A stretch of 64,000 nucleotides of DNA from Pseudomonas fluorescens. Its GTDB lineage: Bacteria > Pseudomonadota > Gammaproteobacteria > Pseudomonadales > Pseudomonadaceae. Numbering within the stretch: position 1 is the stretch's first letter; each line of letters starts with the position of its first letter. Where the stretch lies: positions 1 to 64,000 of the forward strand of contig NZ_MSDF01000028.1 of the NCBI RefSeq assembly GCF_002022275.1, written 5' to 3'. The translations under genes were made by a program, and so were the position numbers. Below the pieces are notes generated by a model. That model had not been told where the DNA came from and searched no databases. It saw only the letters and a program-made list of their open reading frames with translations. Positions 33,107 through 41,742 of this stretch are shown in pieces.

Positions 33107-34075
33107 ATGCCTCGAATTATCCACGTACTCGCGTTTGAAAACGCCCAAGTGCTCGACGTGACCGGGCCGTTGCAGGTCTTTGCATCCACCAACGATCTGT
33201 TCCGCCAGCAAGGCTTGCCGTTGCCTTATGCCGCCTCAGTGATTGCTGCCCAGTCGGCGCCGGTGACGACTTCCGCCGGGCTGGCGCTGTTAGCCGAGCC
33301 GCTGCCCGCCGTCGACAAACCTTGCGACACACTGGTGATCGCCGGCGGCTGGGGCGTATACGGTGCCGCTGAAGATCCGGCGCTGGTGGAGTGGGTTCGC
33401 GACAAAGCCAAACACACCCGGCGCATGACTTCGGTGTGCACCGGCGCGTTCCTGCTGGCCGCCAGCGGCTTGCTCGACGGCTGCCGCGTGGCCACCCACT
33501 GGACGCGCTGCGAAGAACTGGCGCGCAAGTTTCCTGCGCTGACGGTGGAGGCGAACCCGATCTTTATTCAACAAGGCGCGGTGTGGACCTCGGCCGGCGT
33601 CACGGCTGGCATCGACTTGTGCCTGGCGCTGGTGGAGGAGGATTTGGGCCGCGCCGTCGCCCTGGAAGTGGCACGGCACCTGGTGGTGTTTCTCAAGCGT
33701 CCGGGCGGGCAGTCGCAATTCAGCGTGGCCTTGTCTTTGCAAAAGGGCGACAGCCGCTTTGCCGATTTGCATGCCTGGGTCGCAGACAATTTGACGCTGG
33801 ATCTCAACCTGTCGACCCTGGCTGCCCAGGCTGGCATGAGCGAGCGCAGTTTTGTGCGCCACTACCGCGCCGACACCGGCCAGACCCCGGCGCGTGCCGT
33901 CGAACTTATCCGCGTTGAAACCGCCCGCCGGCAACTGGCGGACAGCACCGTGTCGATCAAGCGCATCGCCGTGCAATGCGGTTTTGGCTGTGAAGAAACC
34001 CTGCGCCGCAGCTTTTTACGCGCCCTGTCGGTGACGCCCCAGGCCTACCGCGAACGCTTTTCACCGGTGTCGTAA
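33107..34075 (+). CDS. GlxA-family regulator (DJ-1-like domain plus AraC HTH)
   Basis: 322-aa transcription factor. The N-terminal DJ-1/PfpI-like domain (about 5-170) keeps the nucleophile-elbow sequence MTSVCTGAFLLAASGLLDGC, including the Cys. The C-terminal AraC domain (about 220-318) has two helix-turn-helix units: LSTLAAQAGMSERSFVRHYR and IKRIAVQCGFGCEETLRRSF. Start at 33107 (MPRIIHVLAF) rather than an upstream in-frame TTG at 33068, because family members begin here. Ninety bases separate it from divergent inhA, the likely target. Its end overlaps the convergent hydrolase by 31 bases. Confidence 0.9.
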   Translation: MPRIIHVLAFENAQVLDVTGPLQVFASTNDLFRQQGLPLPYAASVIAAQSAPVTTSAGLALLAEPLPAVDKPCDTLVIAGGWGVYGAAEDPALVEWVRDKAKHTRRMTSVCTGAFLLAASGLLDGCRVATHWTRCEELARKFPALTVEANPIFIQQGAVWTSAGVTAGIDLCLALVEEDLGRAVALEVARHLVVFLKRPGGQSQFSVALSLQKGDSRFADLHAWVADNLTLDLNLSTLAAQAGMSERSFVRHYRADTGQTPARAVELIRVETARRQLADSTVSIKRIAVQCGFGCEETLRRSFLRALSVTPQAYRERFSPVS

Positions 34076-34971
34076 GCCAGCAGCTCAAACAGCGCATCCA
34101 GGGTCACTTGCGGCGCTTCCTGAAACACGTTGTGGCCCACGCCCACCAGCACCTGGCGCCGATAGATGCCGGTGAAATTGTCCACATCGTCATCCTCCAC
34201 TGGCGCCGGGCCCACGCCATCATCGGCACCGCAGAGCGAAATGCTCGGCACCGAAATCGGCGGTTGCGGTGCCAGCGCTTGCTCGATTGATTCCAGTGCC
34301 GGGTCGCCGGGGGCGTACATGAAGCGATGGCGGTACGAGTGGATCACCACCTCGACAAAATCCGGGTTATCAAACGACGGCGCAGTCTTGCCATACAAGC
34401 CAGGGCCCTCGGCCCAGGTGGGCGACCATTGCCGCCATAACAGCTCACAGAACTCGCGGCGGTTGGCTGTCAAACCGTCCACGCCGCGCTGGGAGTGAAA
34501 GTAAAACTGATACCACAACCGATGCTCCGTTTCCGGCGCCCGGGGTTTCAGCGATTTGGCAATGTTTTGAATGTTATAGCCGTCCCCGGTCACCAACCCG
34601 CGCACGCGCTCTGGCCACAGCGCCGCGACAATACACGCCGCCCGACCACCCCAGTCAAAGCCTGCGAGCGTCGCATGAGGAATGGACAAGGCATCCATGA
34701 AATCCAGCAAATCCTTGGCCAGTGCCGCCTGTTGGCCGGAGCGCATGACCTGCTCATTGATAAAGCGCGTCGGGCCATAACCGCGCAGATACGGCACCAG
34801 CACCCGGTAGCCGCGCTCGGCCAGCACCGGGGCTATTTCGTCATAGCCGCGAGGATCATATGGAAAACCATGCAACAGAATCACCGGCTCACCGTCGGCG
34901 GGGCCGTGGGTTTCATAGGCCACATTCAGCATGGGCGTTTGGACATACAGCAGCGGGGCGGTTGGGGTCAT
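34045..34971 (-). CDS. Alpha/beta hydrolase, epoxide hydrolase/dehalogenase type
   Basis: 308-aa alpha/beta-hydrolase. The oxyanion segment VILLHGFPYDPRGYDEIAP and the nucleophile elbow LAGFDWGGRAACIV carry Asp, not Ser, as nucleophile, which marks the epoxide hydrolase/haloalkane dehalogenase branch. The catalytic His is in GVGHNVFQEAP near the C-terminus, with an acidic residue in LCGADDGVGPAP. A cap domain lies between about 135 and 215. Substrate unknown. Its 3' end overlaps the convergent GlxA-type gene by 31 bases. Confidence 0.87.
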   Translation of the reverse strand: MTPTAPLLYVQTPMLNVAYETHGPADGEPVILLHGFPYDPRGYDEIAPVLAERGYRVLVPYLRGYGPTRFINEQVMRSGQQAALAKDLLDFMDALSIPHATLAGFDWGGRAACIVAALWPERVRGLVTGDGYNIQNIAKSLKPRAPETEHRLWYQFYFHSQRGVDGLTANRREFCELLWRQWSPTWAEGPGLYGKTAPSFDNPDFVEVVIHSYRHRFMYAPGDPALESIEQALAPQPPISVPSISLCGADDGVGPAPVEDDDVDNFTGIYRRQVLVGVGHNVFQEAPQVTLDALFELLAYDTGEKRSR

Positions 34972-35055
34972 GGCAGGCTCTGACGGGGTAACCGGAGAAG
35001 CTGAGACTCTAGCCGAATCCGATGACGGGGAGGGGGGTGGTTTGAGGCAATTGCC

Positions 35056-35529
35056 TTACTTGTCTAGACAGAGGTCGGCGCTGGTCACGACGTGTTTGAA
35101 ATGATGTCGCCACAGATCCACGCCCAGCTTGCCCGTCCGATCCAGTGACGACCCTACCGTCAAATCGCTGATCAGCGTCGGCTGCAACCCCGCATCAAAC
35201 AGGGCAAAGCCCGCGGCCAACACGCAAGTATCGGTCTGAATGCCACACACCAATACGCGGTCCGGCGCGAGGCTCTTGAGGTAATCAATCGTCTCGGGCG
35301 TCGGTGCGTAGCCGTGTTTGATGAAGATGCGATCGGCCACGATCAGGCTGTCGTCATCCGGCGCGGGTTGCCAGCCGAGTTGGCGGACGAAGGGGGTGAT
35401 GCGTTCGTCGTGACGCTCCACGGTGGCCACCGACGGCAAGCGCCCGAGTAGGGCACTGATGCCGTCGACCAGCCACGCGGGCGGGTTGAAGCAAGGTTGC
35501 ACGTCGATGATCAGCAGTACCTGGCGCAT
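35056..35529 (-). CDS. Isochorismatase-like cysteine hydrolase
   Basis: 157-aa member of the isochorismatase/nicotinamidase fold. The catalytic triad is visible: Asp in LLIIDVQPCF, Lys in IFIKHGYAP and Cys in VCGIQTDTCVLAAGFAL. It hydrolyses an amide or a related bond; the substrate cannot be deduced, though short members often act on nicotinamide-like or N-carbamoyl compounds. Start set at 35529 (MRQVLLIIDVQ), with GGGAAG upstream; an in-frame codon at 35562 would add eleven unlikely residues. Same strand as the GH15 gene, 49 bases beyond it. Confidence 0.85.
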   Translation of the reverse strand: MRQVLLIIDVQPCFNPPAWLVDGISALLGRLPSVATVERHDERITPFVRQLGWQPAPDDDSLIVADRIFIKHGYAPTPETIDYLKSLAPDRVLVCGIQTDTCVLAAGFALFDAGLQPTLISDLTVGSSLDRTGKLGVDLWRHHFKHVVTSADLCLDK

Positions 35530-35577
35530 GGGCTTCCCGTTACCGGTCGAGGGGCTGCCCATTGTGCACAGGGCGGT

Positions 35578-37404
35578 TCAGGGTTGCCAGGTGGTCTTCT
35601 CTCCACTGAGTTTGCGGTCCAGAAAGGTCGCCGCGCTGATCAGCGCCAAATGGCTCAATGCCTGAGGCGTATTGCCCAGGTGGTGCGCCTGGCTGTCGAA
35701 CTCTTCGGCGTACAGGCCCAGCGGGTTGGCGTAGCGCAGCAGTTGTTCGAATTCCAGGTGGGCTTTCTCCACTTGCCCGGCACGGGCCAGGCATTCGACG
35801 TACCAGAACGAGCAGGCGGCAAACGCGCCTTCGGTGCCTTGCAGTCCGTCGATCTGGCTGTCGTCGTTGCGGTAGCGGTAGACCATGCCGTCGCGCACCA
35901 GGCTTTTCTGGATCGCTTCGAGGGTCGACAACCAGCGCGGGTCGGTGGCCGCGACAAAGCGCACCAGCGGCATCAGCAACATCGAACCGTCCAGCGCGGT
36001 GCTGCCGATATGCTGCACAAAATGCCCGCGCTCTTCGTTCCAGAAGTTGCTCCAGATATCAGCGTATATCGCCTGGCGCGTCTGGTCCCAACGCGCAAAC
36101 GGTGCCGGCAGCGAGCGCTTGGAGGCCAAGCGGATCGCGCGGTCCAGTGCCACCCAACACATCAGGCGCGAGTGCAGGAAGTGATGCTCTTCGCCACGCA
36201 TTTCCCAGATGCCCACGTCCTTGGTGTTCCAGATTTCGCAGACTTGGTCGGCCACTTCCACGGTATGTTTCCAGCCCTCGTGGGAGATGGCTTCGCCGTA
36301 TTTGTTGACCAGGTACACGGCGTCCATCAGCTCGCCATAAATATCCAGCTGCACCTGATCGAACGCTTCATTGCCGATGCGTACTGGCTTGGCGCCACCG
36401 TGGCCGCTGAAGTGATCCAGTTCGGTTTCGGGCAACTCTTGGCGGCCGTCGATGCCGTAGAGGATATTGATTTTGGTCGGCTCGCCCTGGCAGTCGCTGA
36501 CCCGGCCTTTTAACCAGCGCATGTAGGCATTGGCTTCCTCGATAAAGCCCAGGCGCATAAAGGCGTAGACGGTGAACGAGGCGTCGCGGATCCAGGTGTA
36601 GCGGTAGTCCCAGTTGCGTTCGCCGCCGGGGCTCTCCGGCAGGCCGAACGTGGCGGCGGCGATGATCGCGCCGTGTTTGCGTGAGGTCAAAAGCTTCAAG
36701 GCCAGGGCCGAGCGGTTGACCATTTCGCGCCAGCGCCCACGGTAGTTGGATTGGGCGATCCAGCCACGCCAGAATTTCAACGTGTGCGCCAGGGCAAGGT
36801 CGGTGCAGCCGCTGTCGACGCGTTCATCGTCGGTGCCGCCGAGGACAAATTCGGCGCCTTCTTCCTGGGTCAGGGTGAACGTGGCGACGGCCGCGTCATC
36901 TTCGATCTGCAGCGGGTGGCTGCTCGCCAGGCGCAGGCCGGGCTGGCCGTCGGCATCGAAATGCACCTTGCCGTCGACAGTGCTGGCGCGGGTAGGCAAG
37001 CGTGCGTAGTCATGGCGTACGGCGCAGCGCAGGTGGATCGTCGCCTTGCCACTCACCACACGCACGCGGCGGATCAGCAGCGGCAGGTCATCGATTTCTT
37101 CGCTGATCACCAACAAGTCGGTGATTTCCACCACGGCTTCATCGCTGAGCCAGCGGGTTTGCAGCACGTTGGTGTCGGGCAGGTAGATCTGCTCGCGGCG
37201 GGCGTTTGGCAAGTCCGGTGTGAGTTGAAAAACACCGGCATCGGGCGTGTCGAGCAGTGAGCAAAAGATCGACGGGCTGTCGAATTCCGGCCAGCAGAAA
37301 AAGTCGATGCTGCCCTTGTCGTTGATCAGCGCCGCGCTGCGCATGTCGCCAATGATGCCGTGGGCATCGATGGCGCTTTGGGGTTCGTTCTTGAAATCAA
37401 CCAT
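35578..37404 (-). CDS. Glycoside hydrolase family 15 (glucoamylase/trehalase-like)
   Basis: 608-aa GH15 protein: an N-terminal beta-sandwich (about 1-220, beginning IGDMRSAALINDKGSIDFFC) and a C-terminal (alpha/alpha)6 barrel with NWDYRYTWIRDASFTVYAFM, the conserved substrate-binding Arg/Asp region, and a probable catalytic Glu in the GTEGAFAACSFW segment. Actinobacterial relatives are trehalases, so both starch-type and trehalose substrates are possible. Start: ATG at 37404; an in-frame GTG at 37410 is nearer to GGAG and cannot be excluded. It overlaps the SDR gene by eight bases or more, so the two form an operon. Confidence 0.88.
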   Translation of the reverse strand: MVDFKNEPQSAIDAHGIIGDMRSAALINDKGSIDFFCWPEFDSPSIFCSLLDTPDAGVFQLTPDLPNARREQIYLPDTNVLQTRWLSDEAVVEITDLLVISEEIDDLPLLIRRVRVVSGKATIHLRCAVRHDYARLPTRASTVDGKVHFDADGQPGLRLASSHPLQIEDDAAVATFTLTQEEGAEFVLGGTDDERVDSGCTDLALAHTLKFWRGWIAQSNYRGRWREMVNRSALALKLLTSRKHGAIIAAATFGLPESPGGERNWDYRYTWIRDASFTVYAFMRLGFIEEANAYMRWLKGRVSDCQGEPTKINILYGIDGRQELPETELDHFSGHGGAKPVRIGNEAFDQVQLDIYGELMDAVYLVNKYGEAISHEGWKHTVEVADQVCEIWNTKDVGIWEMRGEEHHFLHSRLMCWVALDRAIRLASKRSLPAPFARWDQTRQAIYADIWSNFWNEERGHFVQHIGSTALDGSMLLMPLVRFVAATDPRWLSTLEAIQKSLVRDGMVYRYRNDDSQIDGLQGTEGAFAACSFWYVECLARAGQVEKAHLEFEQLLRYANPLGLYAEEFDSQAHHLGNTPQALSHLALISAATFLDRKLSGEKTTWQP

Positions 37405-38197
37405 TGCCACGAAACTCCGGATAAAGGCTCATGCCGCCATCAATAAACAGGGTACTGCCCACCACATAGTCAGAGGCGTCGCTGGCCAGCCAGACCACCG
37501 CGTTGGCGACGTCTTCCACATCGCCCACGCGGCCATAGGGGATCAACTTGAGCAGCTCTTTTTCGGCTGCACCTTCAGTGGCCGCCCGATTGATTGCCGT
37601 GCGAATCGCCCCGGGCGCAATGCCGTTGATGCGGATACGTTGCTCGCTGACCTCCTGGGCGAGGGTGCGCATCAGCATCTCGACGCCGCCTTTGGAGGCC
37701 GCGTAATTCACATGCCCGGCCCACGGAATGATCTGGTGCACCGAGCTCATGTGAATAATTTTACCGGCCGCCCGTGAGACGCCATCGCGCACGCCCTGGC
37801 GGTTGAAAATTCGCACGGCGGCGCGGGCACACAGAAACTGGCCGGTGAGGTTAACGCCGATCACGGTGTTCCAGTCGTCGAGGGTCATGTCGACCAGGTT
37901 GGCGTCTTTTTGCAGGCCCGAGTTGGCGACGAGGATGTCCAGGTGGCCGAAGGCGTCGAGGGTCTGAGTGAACAAGCGTTCTACGTCAGCTTCCTTGGAA
38001 ACGTCGCCACCGATGGCAATCGCCCGGCCGCCGTTTGCTTTGATCTGCGCCGCCAATGCCTCGGCGGGCGCAGCCTGTGAGTTGTAGTTGAGTACCACCG
38101 CCGCGCCGGCTTCGGCCAGCGCCTTGGCCGCTCCGGCACCAATGCCGGAACTGGCGCCGGTGACCAGAGCCACTTGTTGCTGCAACGAGATCTGCAT
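37397..38197 (-). CDS. Short-chain dehydrogenase, glucose 1-dehydrogenase-like
   Basis: 266-aa SDR oxidoreductase with all classical motifs: cofactor loop TGASSGIGAGAAKAL, NSG (VANSGLQ, in the place of NAG), catalytic Ser in IHMSSVHQIIPWAG and the YAASK motif. Length and the segment IRINGIAPGAIRTAIN resemble bacterial glucose 1-dehydrogenases. It lies directly upstream of, and overlaps, the GH15 gene, so together they may release and oxidise glucose. Preference for NAD or NADP is not evident. Confidence 0.88.
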   Translation of the reverse strand: MQISLQQQVALVTGASSGIGAGAAKALAEAGAAVVLNYNSQAAPAEALAAQIKANGGRAIAIGGDVSKEADVERLFTQTLDAFGHLDILVANSGLQKDANLVDMTLDDWNTVIGVNLTGQFLCARAAVRIFNRQGVRDGVSRAAGKIIHMSSVHQIIPWAGHVNYAASKGGVEMLMRTLAQEVSEQRIRINGIAPGAIRTAINRAATEGAAEKELLKLIPYGRVGDVEDVANAVVWLASDASDYVVGSTLFIDGGMSLYPEFRGNG

Positions 38198-38286
38198 CGC
38201 CCACCCACCGTTTTATGAGAGTCCTTTCAGCTGACTGGCGCGGCATTGCACAAGTTCACCTCGGTCTCAAATGCGGCGATGTCGGT

Positions 38287-39492
38287 CTATTTCAATCGTG
38301 GACGGTCCTCATAGAAGGGCAGGTCGATGGCGTCCGCTTTGGGCGTGAGGATTTTACCGAACAGCGCTTTGAGCCTTGGCGCGGTTGCCAGCTTCAACAC
38401 CGCATGGCCGATGGCGATGCCAAGGCGCGAATGGGGGGATGCCAGTCGGGGCGCGAATTTGGGCACGCTTTGCGCTTGCGCCACGTAAGGCCGCATCAGT
38501 TTTTCATAGGCGGCGAACGCTTGGCTGTGATCGGCGTGTCGGCCGAGTTCGCCGGCCAATACATAGGCGCCACACAGCCCCAGGCTGGTGCCCATGCCAC
38601 TGATGGGCGAGGCGCAATAGGCGGCGTCGCCGACCAGCGCAATACGGCCTTTGGACCAGCGTGGCATCTTGACTTGGCCAATCGCTTCCAGGTAAAGGTC
38701 GGGCGCATCCTCCAGCGCTGCGAGCACGCGGGGTGTTTCCCAGCCGGCATCGGCGAACAGGCGTTTGAGCAGTGACTTTTGTTCGTCCAGTGTGAGCTTT
38801 TCATAGCCACACGGAGCTTGTTGAAACGACAAAAAGGCCCGCGTGGTCCCCAGGTTATCAGGGCGCAAACACACACATCGGCCCCCTGGAATGTTGTACC
38901 AACGCATGACCTGTTTGTCGCTGGGTTGCCTGGGAATCGTGAAATAGGCGGTATAGAGGTCGAAAGGGCGACGCTGCACGTCGCTGCCAAAGACCTTGTT
39001 GCGCGTGGAGGAACCGATGCCTTCGGCGACAATAACCAAGTCGTACACCTGTTCCAGGCCGCTCTTGAAGCGCACGTAAACCTGATCACCGTCGTCGTCC
39101 AGCGCTTCAATGCTGTCGCCGAAGCGGTAGGCGACCTGGTCCCCGCTGTGCTGGATCAATAGCTTGGCGAGCTCGCCGCGCAGAATCTCCAGCTCGGCGA
39201 CCGGTCCTTCACCGTCGAAGGCGTCCACGCCGATAAACGCCTTTGTACGGTTGGCCCTGTCAACAAAGGCGATACCCTGCTCATGAGTGGCGTTTGCCCG
39301 AACAAGGTCTTCCAGCCCCATGCGCTGGGCGGCAACACGCCCGGCGCCGCGCAGGTCGACCGTCTGCCCGGCATCGCGAAAGGCAGGGGCTCTCTCGACG
39401 ACTGTGACGTCCTTGCCCTGTCGAGACAGCCAATAGGCCAGCGCCGGGCCGGCGATGCTGGCACCGGTGACGAGAATTTTTTGCGCGTTCAT
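38287..39492 (-). CDS. FAD-dependent aromatic-type monooxygenase (TetX-like)
   Basis: 401-aa class A flavoprotein monooxygenase. The N-terminal FAD site reads GASIAGPALAYWLSRQ, the DG-type fingerprint is VIVAEGIGSSTR, and the GD motif LVGDAAYCASPISGMGTSLG contacts the ribityl chain. This group hydroxylates aromatic or polyketide compounds, including tetracyclines; the real substrate here is unknown. Its start overlaps the stop codon of the MarR gene (TGATG), so a compound sensed by that repressor is the likely substrate. Confidence 0.88.
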   Translation of the reverse strand: MNAQKILVTGASIAGPALAYWLSRQGKDVTVVERAPAFRDAGQTVDLRGAGRVAAQRMGLEDLVRANATHEQGIAFVDRANRTKAFIGVDAFDGEGPVAELEILRGELAKLLIQHSGDQVAYRFGDSIEALDDDGDQVYVRFKSGLEQVYDLVIVAEGIGSSTRNKVFGSDVQRRPFDLYTAYFTIPRQPSDKQVMRWYNIPGGRCVCLRPDNLGTTRAFLSFQQAPCGYEKLTLDEQKSLLKRLFADAGWETPRVLAALEDAPDLYLEAIGQVKMPRWSKGRIALVGDAAYCASPISGMGTSLGLCGAYVLAGELGRHADHSQAFAAYEKLMRPYVAQAQSVPKFAPRLASPHSRLGIAIGHAVLKLATAPRLKALFGKILTPKADAIDLPFYEDRPRLK

Positions 39493-40001
39493 CAGGCGTC
39501 CGTGTTTTCAAGAGGGGGGTGAATACTGCCCGGCAGCGTGGTCCGGTAAACCTCGATCACCTGGCCCAGAAACGCTTCGATCACCCCGCGGTCAGTGCTG
39601 TCGAGCGCACTCAGCACGGCGCTCAGGCCGTTGAGCATGGGCGTGATATGCCGATAGGTCTGCGCAACGGCGGCGGGCATCGGGCGCACCAGCACGCGGC
39701 GTTTGTCATTGACCTGACGCTCACGCACCGCGTGTCCGGCACGCTCCAGCCTGTCGATGACCTGGGTGATACCGGCAGTCGTCACCGACAGGCGTGCGGC
39801 CAATTCGGTCGGTGGAAGCGGGCCGTCCGTGATCAGGTGTTCGAGTGCCGCCACATCCGTTTGATTGATTCCCAGCGCCGTGCCGAGCGTGCTGGCGGCT
39901 TTGCGCGTCAAGATGGCGATCTGCTGCAATTGTTGTCCGACCCTGTCGTTGGCGATGTTCAGGCGGCGCGGATCATCAGGCGTAGAGGCGGGTGATTTCA
40001 T
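39492..40001 (-). CDS. MarR-family transcriptional regulator
   Basis: 169-aa winged helix-turn-helix repressor. The DNA-binding part (about 55-125) has LPPTELAARLSVTTAGITQV, followed by IDRLERAGHAVRERQVNDKR and RVLVRP, the MarR wing. It is the first gene of a two-gene unit with the FAD monooxygenase. Overlapping palindromes 57-84 bases upstream are probable binding sites, implying autoregulation relieved by a small aromatic ligand. Confidence 0.9.
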   Translation of the reverse strand: MKSPASTPDDPRRLNIANDRVGQQLQQIAILTRKAASTLGTALGINQTDVAALEHLITDGPLPPTELAARLSVTTAGITQVIDRLERAGHAVRERQVNDKRRVLVRPMPAAVAQTYRHITPMLNGLSAVLSALDSTDRGVIEAFLGQVIEVYRTTLPGSIHPPLENTDA

Positions 40002-40030
40002 GGGCAGGCATTGCTCGGGGTGTGAGGACT

Positions 40031-40053
40031 GAGGGGACGAGGGGACGAGGGGA
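40031..40053. repeat. Short tandem repeat, period 8 (GAGGGGAC)
   Basis: GAGGGGAC is repeated almost three times in tandem, between marR and its operators. Small and possibly variable in copy number. Confidence 0.6.
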
Positions 40054-40057
40054 GCAC

Positions 40058-40085
40058 GTTAGCATGTAGCTAACTTGCTTAGCTA
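40058..40085. promoter_or_regulatory. Probable MarR operators (two overlapping palindromes)
   Basis: GTTAGC-ATGTA-GCTAAC (40058-40074) and TAGCTAA-CTTGC-TTAGCTA (40067-40085) are both perfect inverted repeats with 5-nt centres that share GCTAA. The second resembles the TTAG-CTAA dyads typical of MarR regulators. Located between divergent marR and fecI. Confidence 0.7.
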
Positions 40086-40120
40086 GTTTGATGGCGAGAA
40101 CAGTAGCAATTGCTCCGCTT

Positions 40121-40139
40121 AATAGGAAGCATTACTATT
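40121..40139. promoter_or_regulatory. Possible weak Fur box upstream of fecI
   Basis: AATAGGAAGCATTACTATT has AATAG/CTATT ends and about 10 of 19 matches to the Fur consensus, 29 bases before the fecI start. FecI-type sigma genes are normally Fur-repressed, which supports the position more than the sequence does. Confidence 0.35.
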
Positions 40140-40167
40140 CACGCCCCGCCTTTCCAGTGCCCACGCG

Positions 40168-40668
40168 ATGACTCCTCAGCCGCCCCGCAGAACAGGCTTT
40201 TTCGAGCATTACGAAGAGTTGATCGGAACCTGGACGCGCCGCCTGAGAAACCGTCAGCAGGCCGAAGACCTGGCCCACGACACCTTCGTGCGAGTGCTTG
40301 AATCCCGTTCGACCGAGGTTGAGCAACCCCGCGCCTATCTGCATCAAACCGCGCGCAATATTGCGGTTGACGCTTATCGCCGCGAAGACCGCCGCGAGGC
40401 ACTGGCGCTGGAAGCCTTTGATCAGCGCTCGCCTCACAGCGGCGACCCGGAGCATTACATGCACGCGATCCAGCTGGCGGACTCCATCGAGCAGGCCCTG
40501 GCCGAGCTGCCGCTCAACTGCCGCAGGATTTTCATCTGGCAGAAAATCGAAGGGCTCACCCAGCAGGAAATTGCTGTGCGCCTGGGGTTGTCAAAAAACA
40601 TGGTGGAAAAGTATATGATCCGCACCTTGCGGCATCTGCGTGACCGCCTGGATGCGATGGCCCCATGA
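40168..40668 (+). CDS. fecI: FecI-type ECF sigma factor
   Basis: 166-aa extracytoplasmic-function sigma factor. Region 2 contains LRNRQQAEDLAHDTFVRVLE and YLHQTARNIAVDAYRR. Region 4 has ALAELPLNCRRIFIWQKIEG followed by the helix-turn-helix LTQQEIAVRLGLSKNMVEKY. It directs transcription of the receptor gene downstream when the ferric ligand is bound. Its end overlaps the fecR start (ATGA). Order sigma, anti-sigma, receptor is the fec arrangement of Pseudomonas. Confidence 0.88.
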   Translation: MTPQPPRRTGFFEHYEELIGTWTRRLRNRQQAEDLAHDTFVRVLESRSTEVEQPRAYLHQTARNIAVDAYRREDRREALALEAFDQRSPHSGDPEHYMHAIQLADSIEQALAELPLNCRRIFIWQKIEGLTQQEIAVRLGLSKNMVEKYMIRTLRHLRDRLDAMAP

Positions 40669-41645
40669 CCCGCTTTGACACAGGATCTTCCATGATCGAT
40701 CGCCAGGCTCGCGATGAAGCCGCGCAATGGTTTGCACGCCTGCAAGACGCCGGGTTAAGCGCTGAGGAGCGCCAGCGTTTCGACGCATGGCGTGCAGAGA
40801 AGCCCGAACACCAATACGAACTCGACGTGTTGCAAGGGCTGTGGAGCGCCACTGACCTGCTGCCAGAGGCGCGTTTGCAGGCGTTGTGCGAGGCGCCATT
40901 GGAGCGTCCCAAACGCCGCGCCATTTTGCGTTATGCGATGGCCGCCAGTGTGCTGGCGGTGGCCTTGGGCCTGGGTCTGTTCAGCGGGCTTGATCATCCG
41001 AAACCCTACAGCGCCGAATTCAGCACGCGCCTGGGCGAGCATCGCCAGGTGGCCTTGCCCGACGGCTCGGTGATGGACCTCAACAGCCGCAGTGTGGTCG
41101 CGGTGCACTTTGAAAAAGACCGGCGCGGCGTGGAGCTCATGAGCGGCGAAGCGATGTTCAGCGTCGAACACGACACCCGCCGCCCGTTTGTGGTGGCCAC
41201 CGGCGTGGGGCAGGTGACGGTCACCGGCACGCGTTTCGACGTGCGCCGCGATGACGACCAGACGCGTGTGGTGGTCGAGGCCGGCACGGTCAAGGTGCAG
41301 GGGAGCGCAACAGATGACATCGTCACGCTCACCGCCGGCCGCGGCACGCACATCGACAACGTGGGCAAGGTCGTGGCGGCCTATGCCGTGAACCCCGACG
41401 AACTGACCGCGTGGCGCACCGGCAAACTGGTGTTCAACAACGCCAGCCTGGGTGAAGTGGCGCGTGAAGTGTCACGCTACCGCGAGCAACCGTTACGCGT
41501 CAGCACGGCAGCGGTCAGCAACCTGCGCTTGACCAGCGTGTTCAAGGCAGACGACACCGACGCCTTGCTCAAAGCCTTGCCGCACATCCTCCCGGTGGCG
41601 CTGCGAACCTTGCCGGATGGCAGCCAGGAAATTATTTCGCGCTGA
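40665..41645 (+). CDS. fecR: FecR-family anti-sigma/signal transducer
   Basis: 326-aa inner-membrane regulator. The N-terminal cytoplasmic DUF4880 domain (about 12-55, RDEAAQWFARLQDAGLSAEE) binds the sigma factor. One membrane helix follows (about 85-103), then the periplasmic FecR domain (about 120-215, with TRLGEHRQVALPDGSVMDLN) and a C-terminal STN-contact domain (about 250-320). It transmits the receptor's occupied state to FecI. The start codon overlaps the stop of fecI. Confidence 0.88.
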   Translation: MTRFDTGSSMIDRQARDEAAQWFARLQDAGLSAEERQRFDAWRAEKPEHQYELDVLQGLWSATDLLPEARLQALCEAPLERPKRRAILRYAMAASVLAVALGLGLFSGLDHPKPYSAEFSTRLGEHRQVALPDGSVMDLNSRSVVAVHFEKDRRGVELMSGEAMFSVEHDTRRPFVVATGVGQVTVTGTRFDVRRDDDQTRVVVEAGTVKVQGSATDDIVTLTAGRGTHIDNVGKVVAAYAVNPDELTAWRTGKLVFNNASLGEVAREVSRYREQPLRVSTAAVSNLRLTSVFKADDTDALLKALPHILPVALRTLPDGSQEIISR

Positions 41646-41742
41646 CGTTCAGGTTTTTTTCGAGTTCTTCGTCTTCTCCTGCAACTGCAACTGGTTTGCA
41701 TTAACAGCCGCACACTCTTGCGATCACAGGACTGGGTTCGAC

